The notes beneath the pieces are model-generated. The model was not told where the DNA came from. It saw nothing but the letters and a program-made list of their open reading frames with translations, and searched no databases. A DNA stretch of 64,000 nt from Portunus trituberculatus (lineage: Eukaryota > Arthropoda > Malacostraca > Decapoda > Portunidae): the NCBI RefSeq assembly GCF_017591435.1, contig NC_059285.1, forward strand, positions 25,863,372-25,927,371, read 5' to 3'. The first letter of the stretch is position 1, and every line of letters starts with the position of its first letter. Both the position numbers and the translations under genes were made by a program. Shown in pieces: positions 57,441 through 64,000 of this stretch.

Positions 57441-58049
57441 AGGTGGGTCGTATAAAACTTTTTTTAAATTCAAAATTCCTGGGGTTGGAAAAATTTACTT
57501 GTGGTGAAAAAATAACTGTGTAAAATTTCATAGTCCTATCTCAAAATCTTGAACCCCACATCGCCTTCAAAGTTTGAGTTTTTAATGAAAATATAGTATT
57601 ATTGTATAATTTTTAAAACGTATTTTATGCATGAAACTTTTTATGCCTTGAGTCCTAAAATATGGAATAAACTTTATGAAACTTGTATAAAAAGTTTCAA
57701 CGAAATCCTTTGATATTCTTTACTTCCACAATTTGACTGAATATATGCAAAAAATGCATTTTTTGTGTTTTTATAGCATTTTTAAAAAATATTTTAAGCG
57801 TGAAAATTTTAATGTCTGGGGTCATATTATTTTAAGTTAACTATATTTAACTTATATAAAAAGTTCCAACAAAATCCGTTTACTTTCTTTACTTCCACAG
57901 TTTGAACGAAAATATGTGAAGAAGTAGCCTACTGCCTAAGTGAGTGAGTTACCCTCAGTCTGTCATCTCACTCCCTCAGTGTTCCGCTAGCTGTCGTGGT
58001 GTGAGGTCTGCCTTAGTGTGTTACTGAAGCAACCGATTTCAACTACAAT

Positions 58050-59064
58050 ATGGCTGCTGAGAAAGAAACGCCCATATCACGATCGAAGACTAAATGTCCA
58101 TTACTTGGAATGCCTGAATCCCTTAAAGAAGATGTTCTTCCAACAGTTGCAGACGTGCTAAAGCACTATTTGCATTTGCATCATACTTTGAAAGTCAGCA
58201 AGAAAGAGCCCCAAGGGCTTGTCACAAAAGTAATTGATGATGTGCTTCGCATATGGGAGCGAAGCTCATTGCCAACAATTTCTAAACAGAGAGCAACAGA
58301 GGTGTTCCAGAAGCATTTTCAACAATATAAAAATTTGCTTAAAGTTCCTGTCAAGCGCCGCAATACTGATAAATTCAAAGCTAATGCAGCATCATTTGTG
58401 AACAAATCTGAAACCCTGTTTGATTTAGCTACATGTAAGTGTTCGAGGTTTGATAACTGTAACTGCACATCAGAAAGAAAAATCCCCTACCAAGAACAAT
58501 GTTTTCTACAAGATCAAAGAACAACACGTGAAATGTTTATCAGTCATGCCATTGACAAAGCTTCATCTCTCAAAAAGCGCAGAATCTTAGATCGTAGATC
58601 AAAAGACTATTGTGAGGTGCTTGCCAAAACCTGTTGATTCTGAATCCCTAGATGAAATAGTAATGCTCTCTTCCTCATCAACATCAGATGAAAATGAGGA
58701 TTCCTGCGCCTCTGACTTTGAAAGTAGTTTACCTAATTATATGAAGGAAAAGAAAGGTGTAACTGAAATGAAGAAAGTGCAGAGAAATGTGTCTCTGTCA
58801 AACTTTGCCGTTGCTTGCGACAGAGTTGGAGTTTCCAGCAGAGCTGCAGCGACAATTGCTTCAGCAGTTATTGACGATCTCACTGTTGGAAATGAAATGC
58901 AGGTGATAGATAAAAGCAAAGTAATGAGAGCAAGAACTAAGTCCAGGAATGAAGCTTTGGCCTCCATTGATTTCAGCAACATAAAAAGTATATACTTTGA
59001 TGGTCGTAAAGATTTGACTCTAAAGCTCAAGGAATCAAATAACAAAAAACAAGGACAGAAGTGA
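58050..59064 (+). pseudogene. Putative transposase part 1, copy 2 (one frameshift)
   Basis: Same protein as 36120-37130. One base is gained at about 58612 (the DYCEV stretch versus DYVRC in copy 1), splitting it into frames 58050-58637 and 58612-59064. The DGRKD motif and the Cys-rich segment are unchanged. Confidence 0.75.
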
Positions 59065-60302
59065 CTGAAGAACATGTGACCCTCATCGCTGAACCAGGCA
59101 ACATATATTTAGGGCATATAGTACCAAACAGCGGGAGTGCAAGGGATATTGTAAAGTCTATTTTATCATTCACAGAAGAAAATCACATTGATCTTGAAAA
59201 CATTGAAGCAATTGGATGTGATGGAACAAATGTCAATACAGGATGGAGGGCTGGAATCATCAAGAGATTGGAGGAACATTTGAAACGACCATTACACTGG
59301 GCTGTGTGCCAATTACATGCTAATGAATTACCTCTCAGACACTTGCTTGTTCAGCTTGACGGAAAGACCAGTGGTCCACAACAGTTCACAGGACCTATTG
59401 GCAAAGCACTGGCTAATATTGATAATTGTGAAAACCTCCCAATTGTTCAGTTTTGTGCTATTCCATCAGAAGATATTGCTGTGAGTGATGACCTCCGGCA
59501 AGATCTCTCCTCTGACCAGAAATATCTACTTGACTTATATTTGGCTGTGTCTAAAGGTGAATGCAGTTCTGCAGTGGCAGCTCGCACTCCTGGTAAAATG
59601 GCACATTCTAGGTGGCTGACAACAGCTTCTCGAGCCCTGCGGCTTTATGTATCATCAGAAGAGCCAAGTGATAATTTGAAAAAAATTGTCAAGTATATCA
59701 TGTTTGTGTATGTTCCTGTATGGTTCGCTATTAAATGCCAGCCAACTATTTCTCAAGCTGCCCGACATGCATTCAAGATGATTAGCAAATGTCAACAAAT
59801 GGAGGAAGATATCCAAGAAATTGTCATGCCTGTACTAGAAAGAAACTCTTTTGGGGCTCATTCTGAGAGCATTCTTGTTGCAATGCTAACGGATGACAAT
59901 TTGTCCTACAAAGAACTAGCGTGGAGGCGGATTCTCAGGATAAGAGAAGAAAGCCGTCCTACTGGTCGAGTTCGAACATTCAGAATACCAACTCTTAACA
60001 GGCAAGCAACCAATTATACAGAATTAATTGACTGGAAGAACACTCATGAACCAATATTCACTAAACAAATCGAAACTGATGAAATCAAGTCCATGATTAA
60101 AAGTAAGGAATTTCCCAATGACATCATTCCACCAATTCCATGTCACACACAGGCAGTGGAACGCCATATCAAGATTGTGACCGAGGCATCTGCCTCCGTG
60201 GTTGGGGTGAAAAACAGAGATGGCTTCATTATGAATAAATTGAAGTCCAGAAGTGTCATGCCAAAATTCGACTCAAAATGTGACTTCAAATCATTAATGT
60301 AA
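59061..60302 (+). CDS. Putative transposase part 2, copy 2 (undeleted)
   Basis: A 413-codon open frame. In addition to the motifs in copy 1, it has the stretch KGECSSAVAARTPGKMAHSR, WLTTASRALRLYVSSEEPS and VYVPVWFAIKCQP, and ends VMPKFDSKCDFKSLM. The order of conserved acidic residues (FDGRKD in part 1, IGCDGTNVNTG, QAVERHIKIVTEAS) could be a DDE/DDD catalytic core of the RNase H-like fold, but I assign this only by pattern. The first residues are read in frame from GTEVTEEHV-like codons upstream of the Met, so its real beginning is the end of part 1 through a -1 shift. Confidence 0.65.
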   Translation: MTEEHVTLIAEPGNIYLGHIVPNSGSARDIVKSILSFTEENHIDLENIEAIGCDGTNVNTGWRAGIIKRLEEHLKRPLHWAVCQLHANELPLRHLLVQLDGKTSGPQQFTGPIGKALANIDNCENLPIVQFCAIPSEDIAVSDDLRQDLSSDQKYLLDLYLAVSKGECSSAVAARTPGKMAHSRWLTTASRALRLYVSSEEPSDNLKKIVKYIMFVYVPVWFAIKCQPTISQAARHAFKMISKCQQMEEDIQEIVMPVLERNSFGAHSESILVAMLTDDNLSYKELAWRRILRIREESRPTGRVRTFRIPTLNRQATNYTELIDWKNTHEPIFTKQIETDEIKSMIKSKEFPNDIIPPIPCHTQAVERHIKIVTEASASVVGVKNRDGFIMNKLKSRSVMPKFDSKCDFKSLM

Positions 60303-61044
60303 TATCAAAACTCCAATATGGTTGGGTGGTTGGGTTGGAGTAGGGTGGGACTCTATGCCGGTCGCCTCCACGTGGTGAGTCCTGGGGTGTTTTCTTTAAG
60401 CCATTATTCTCATATAATAATTAGCTTAGATAAAACATGCAGAGCACCAGCTTACATACTTATAAAATGCGTTATGAACATAAAAGTTCGCATTTTAAAC
60501 TCATATAAGTACTACCAGCAACTAATGATTATATTTAAATAGTAGAATAAAAAGACACATTTTACATTATTTCATTTAAATTGTGAAAGTAAAAAATGAT
60601 AAGTGATCTCGTTGAAACTTTTTTTATGACTTAAATATAGTTTAATTAACATAATATGACCCCAGGCATTAAACTTTTCACACTTAAAATATTTTTTAAA
60701 AATGCTATAAAAACACAAAAAATGCATTTTTTGCACATATTCACCCAAATTGTGGAAGTACAGAATGTCAAAGGAATTCGTTGAAACTTTTTATATGAGT
60801 TTAATAAAGTTTATTCCATACGTTAGGACCCAAGGCATAAAAAGTTTCATGCATAAAATATGTTTTAAAAATTTATACAATAATACTATATTTTCATTAA
60901 AAACTCAAACTTTGAAGGTGATGTGGGAGTTCAAGATTTTGAGATAGGACTTTAAAATTTTTACACAGTTATTTTTTCACCACAAGTAAATTTTTCCCAC
61001 CCCAGGAATTTTGAATTTCAAAAAAAAGTTTTATACGACCCACC

Positions 61045-61046
<2 letters not shown>

Positions 61047-61084
<38 letters not shown>
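61047..61084 (+). repeat. (TA)n microsatellite between TIR element and Gypsy LTR, U4
   Basis: Only about 38 bases, the shortest of the TA tracts at this position. Confidence 0.95.
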
Positions 61085-61088
<4 letters not shown>

Positions 61089-61798
61089 ACGGCCCGCCCG
61101 TAACATGCATTACTACCATCACCTCCTCCGCTTGTTACCTCGTTCGCCACCTCTCCGCCTCCCCTTCCACGTCACCGTCTCGTGAACCTTCCACGTCACC
61201 GTCTCGTGAACCTTCCACGCCACCGTCTCGTGAACCTTCCCCGCCACCGTGTCGTGAACCTTCCACGTCACCGTTTCATGAAGCCCGGCTACTGTCCCGA
61301 AGTTGGATTCACGCGGCCCCTTTCGACTCAACCGAAAGTGTTGAGCCAGCTCTTGGTTTTCTGGATTGGGAGTTGAGATCCAAGCCTCAACCAGTGAACA
61401 CAACGCCTCTTGGTTCTGCCGTGGGATCAACCATCACCCAGCATTTCACCACTGCGACACCGCATAAGTATCACTTCCCCTCGTCCGTGTTTTCCACATT
61501 GCCTCTATATAGGATTAGGATTATTGTTAGGTATTAAGTTGGGTTCTTTATTGTTGTATTTATTACTGTGTTATATGTATATGTGTATGTCATTTTCCTG
61601 TGTTTCATGTTATATATCTGTGTTTCATGTTTCTTGTTATATATGTGTCAATTTCATTATGGGTTATTAAAATAGCTTTTTAAAGTGACCCCCTTTTGCA
61701 TTTCCTCACCAGTTGAACCTGCAGTGTTTTTTTTTTTATTGTTATTGTTCACCGGCTCTCCGATGCCAATCTTACCAGTTTAACCGGTGAACGTAACA
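61085..61798 (+). repeat. Gypsy LTR, U4
   Basis: 714 bp, intact TGTTACG and CGTAACA ends. TATA-like TCTATATAGG at 61504-61513. The best copy to define the LTR. Confidence 0.93.
61164..61283 (+). promoter_or_regulatory. Five tandem 24-bp units in LTR U3 region
   Basis: Five units begin CTTCC-CG-CACCG. Units 1, 2 and 5 contain CCACGTCA, on the other strand TGACGTGG; units 3 and 4 have one or two changes. The array lies about 220 bases upstream of the TATA-like box, where LTR enhancers usually are. Confidence 0.7.
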
Positions 61799-61800
61799 AT

Positions 61801-61818
61801 TGGCGACCGTGACAGGAC
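61801..61818 (+). promoter_or_regulatory. tRNA primer-binding site
   Basis: TGGCGACCGTGACAGGAC, two bases after the LTR. Complementary to a tRNA 3' end of arginine type (CACGGTCG plus CCA). Confidence 0.75.
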
Positions 61819-62470
61819 CATTATAACCCATGTTCAGTGTTCCATTTTTCCAGTGATTCTTTTTTTCTGTGATTGCTTGTGTTTCTGTGGTGTTGTGACT
61901 CTGATGTGTTTTTTTTTTGTGACTTACTCTGCGTGTGGTTTAAATTTACCTTTGTGCGATCAAGTGGTTCCTTTTGGGTTAAACGTGCTTCGTGACTTTC
62001 ATTGGTATCGCATAGCAGTGGTAGAGCAGGAAACCAGGTAGAAAGGCGTGTTCACCGATAGCACTTATCTCTAGTTTTTGCACATAGGCAGGTGTGTAAT
62101 AAGTGTTATCCAAGTGTTGGGATCATCATATGTTCATGCGAACCCTCAATTCCCTCACTTCGCGGATAATTTTTCTCGCTAGTTAGAATCGGCCATTTTA
62201 ACTAGTCTCTCAGACTAATCCGCCTCCTTATCAATAACAAGTCTCAGTACAATTCGCTTCTTACTCTCAAGTCTCGTAACTAGAGTAATCCGGATCCCTC
62301 TTAATGCCGTAACTCTCTAGTTTACCCCTCATTAGTGATTGTACTCATAAGTGTTTACTTAAGTATAATCTAGGTAATTTCCAAGGTTGCCTTTATTATC
62401 ACTCTGCCAAGTTCCTCACTTAAGTAATTCGCTTATCATTTTTTTTGTTGTGGTTTAACATCTATTTAAT

Positions 62471-64000
62471 ATGGCTTCCACTCAGTTTAACGTTGAAGAT
62501 TTTTGTGCCGACCCATCTCTGGAACAACTTAAATATGCTAATATAAAGAAGGACCAATGGAAGACCATCGCTAAACATTTTGATGTTCCCATCACGTCTC
62601 AGATGACTAAAGAGGTCATTAAGAATGTAGTTGTTGAACATCTAGTGCAAGAAGGTCAGTTGCTAGGAAATGCCATAGAAGAGTTAACTCCCATGTCAGC
62701 CTCTACGAGGACTATAATACACAGTCCCCAGGAAGAACAGGAAAAGAGTAGGATAAGTCAATGGGAAATTGAGAAGCTTAAACTAGAATACCGGATGCAT
62801 GAAAGACAAATGCAACTACAGGAAAAACAAATGCAACTACAGGCAGAAAAAGAAGCGAAAGAAATGCAACTACAGGCAAAAGATAAAGAGAGAATTTCAG
62901 TTACAACTTAAAAGGCAGGAGAAAGAGTTAGAAATTCAGGAGTTAGCCCTACGAAATGACGCTAAGTTTAGAGGGGAAGAAATATATATAAAGAAACAGT
63001 TAGCAAGCTTTAATCCTGCTACAGCTGCTCCGCTAGTTCCCCCTTTTGATGAATCTGATGTTGACGGGTCATTTCGCGCTTTTGAGAGCATTGCTAATAG
63101 GAATAAATGGCCCCAGGATCAGTGGGTGTCTCTCCTTGTCCCTAAGCTAGTAGGAAAAGCTTATAGGGTATACAACGGCCTTAGTGATGAGGTAGAATAT
63201 GAAGAGATCAACCTTTAACATTCTAGACGCCTACTCTATCACTTCTGATGGATACAGACAGCAGTTTCGAAAGTATGTGAAACCAGAGTCTCACACCTAT
63301 GTTGAATTCGCTAGTGAGAAACTAAGACAATTTAAGAAATGGTTAGCCGCTCTTAACATTACCACCTTTTCGGAGTTGCTCAATCTAATGGTCCTGGAAG
63401 AATGGAAGAACAAGTTACCATTTAATATTCTGAGGCATGTGGAAGAACGGGAGAGAGTGAGCTTATGTCTGCCGCTAAAGTGGCTGATGCGTTTGCTTTG
63501 TTGATGGGATCCCTGGGTAGTAGAGGTCGTGGTTCACTGTCTAATGTTAGGTCCTCCTTTGGGGAAGGTTTTGGGGGTGCGGGTGGTAAGCCAACCGGAT
63601 TCTCGCCAAATGCATATAATTCCCCCTGGTGTACATACTGTAAGAAGCCAGGACACACGATCCAGAAATGTAGACACCCAAATTGCAAGGGTTCTCAACG
63701 TCAACTTTCTTTTGTGTCCTATAGACCTAACACATTTGAGAACAAGAAACCAGTGGCCCTAGCTAACCCTGTCAACTCTCCTCTAGAACTTTATGACTCG
63801 TACATGTATCAAGGTAAAGTGTCCCTGACTGATGGTAAAGACAAGGCAATAAATATCAAGGTTCTGCGTGATACAGGTGCTGCCCAATCCATCTTAAGGG
63901 AAGATGTCATCCCTAACATCAAACAGGCTTTCACTGGGGAGAAGGTGATCCTTACAGGTCTCGAATCACAGCTCTCCTATCCCTTGGCTAATATTAGCTT
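62471..64000 (+). pseudogene. Gypsy gag and protease, U4 (three frame changes)
   Basis: Same as U2, including the coiled-coil and ATCAACCTTTAAC breaks, plus a further lost G at about 63450 (GAACGGGAGAG versus GAACGGGGAGAG) that ends the third frame at 63504. The knuckle (CTYCKKPGHTIQKC) and protease (VLRDTGAAQSIL) continue in the next frame to the window end. Confidence 0.85.

Larger units (their letters stand above)
57441..61046 (+). mobile_element. Long-TIR DNA transposon, copy 2 (more complete)
   Basis: Ends AGGTGGGTCGTATAAAAC and GTTTTATACGACCCACCCT. Arms 57441-57920 and 60561-61046. Inside are the frames for the putative transposase without the 245-bp deletion of copy 1. The left flank is R1 with no TA array, so the left side was altered after insertion; the right flank is (TA)n and Gypsy LTR as in U1. 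Confidence 0.85.
61085..64000 (+). mobile_element. Gypsy-type LTR retrotransposon, U4 copy, runs off the window
   Basis: LTR 61085-61798, spacer AT, primer-binding site from 61801, leader to 62470, gag from 62471, knuckle and protease up to the window end. Pol should follow beyond 64000. Confidence 0.92.

Noticed and set aside
61164..61283. CRISPR-like regular repeats
   Set aside because: Five direct 24-bp units without spacers, inside an LTR of a eukaryotic element; a minisatellite.

Overview
The window looks like repeat-rich chromosomal DNA from an arthropod, most likely a decapod crustacean (shrimp or crab). The grounds are very long dinucleotide microsatellites ((TA)n, (GA)n, (CA)n), TTAGG repeats, 5S rRNA copies of arthropod type, a histone H2B fragment, and crustacean-style I-, Jockey/Nimb-, Gypsy- and PIF/Harbinger-like elements. 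Introns, poly-A tails and three 500-N scaffold gaps (32808-33307, 44986-45485, 55757-56256) show it is eukaryotic draft assembly. The species call is inference. No intact single-copy host gene was found; the host-derived pieces are the broken H2B and the 5S copies.

Layout. 1-2140: a reverse-strand cold-shock-domain (CSD) ORF and its flank. 2141-6411: end of dispersed repeat R1, a CT tract, then I-like non-LTR retrotransposon I-A (gag end, endonuclease, RT, RNase H, poly-A). 6412-7080: gag fragment of a third I-like family. 7081-13902 (block A) and 13903-20407 (block B): a tandem duplication of about 5.7 kb or more. Each block carries, on the minus strand, a Gypsy 5' part with its LTR inserted into a Jockey/Nimb-type gag, then a CSD ORF; then come microsatellites, a plus-strand 5S rRNA and R1. 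20408-26568: I-like element I-B with a 30-nt poly-A. 26685-26906: truncated H2B. 27250-28090: 3' part of a Jockey/Nimb-like RT. 28183-32806: a nearly complete PIF/Harbinger transposon whose transposase and MADF genes are interleaved on opposite strands.

33308-64000 is built from rearranged copies of one composite unit: R1 - (TA)n - Gypsy LTR - Gypsy gag/protease. There are four (U1 inverted at 33.3-39.3 kb; U2 45.5-49.8; U3 52.2-55.8; U4 56.3-64.0). U1 and U4 also hold a 3.3-3.6 kb DNA element with roughly 480-bp terminal inverted repeats and a putative transposase I cannot place in a superfamily. U2 and U3 are the empty-site versions. Between U1 and U2 lies a Jockey/Nimb-like element (40030-44185). 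I-A pieces at 44483-44985 (forward) and 49813-52031 (reverse) flank U2.

Most coding capacity is mobile-element protein, and most copies are broken by frameshifts, deletions or gaps. The most unusual points are CSD proteins tied to non-LTR gag genes, the long-TIR element, the interdigitated Harbinger genes, protease followed directly by integrase in the Gypsy family, and an R1 sub-element carrying perfectly kept AGGTCA half-sites in all six copies that retain it. Near-identity of U2/U3, of A/B and of U1/U4 parts could be recent duplication or unmerged haplotypes; the sequence alone cannot decide.
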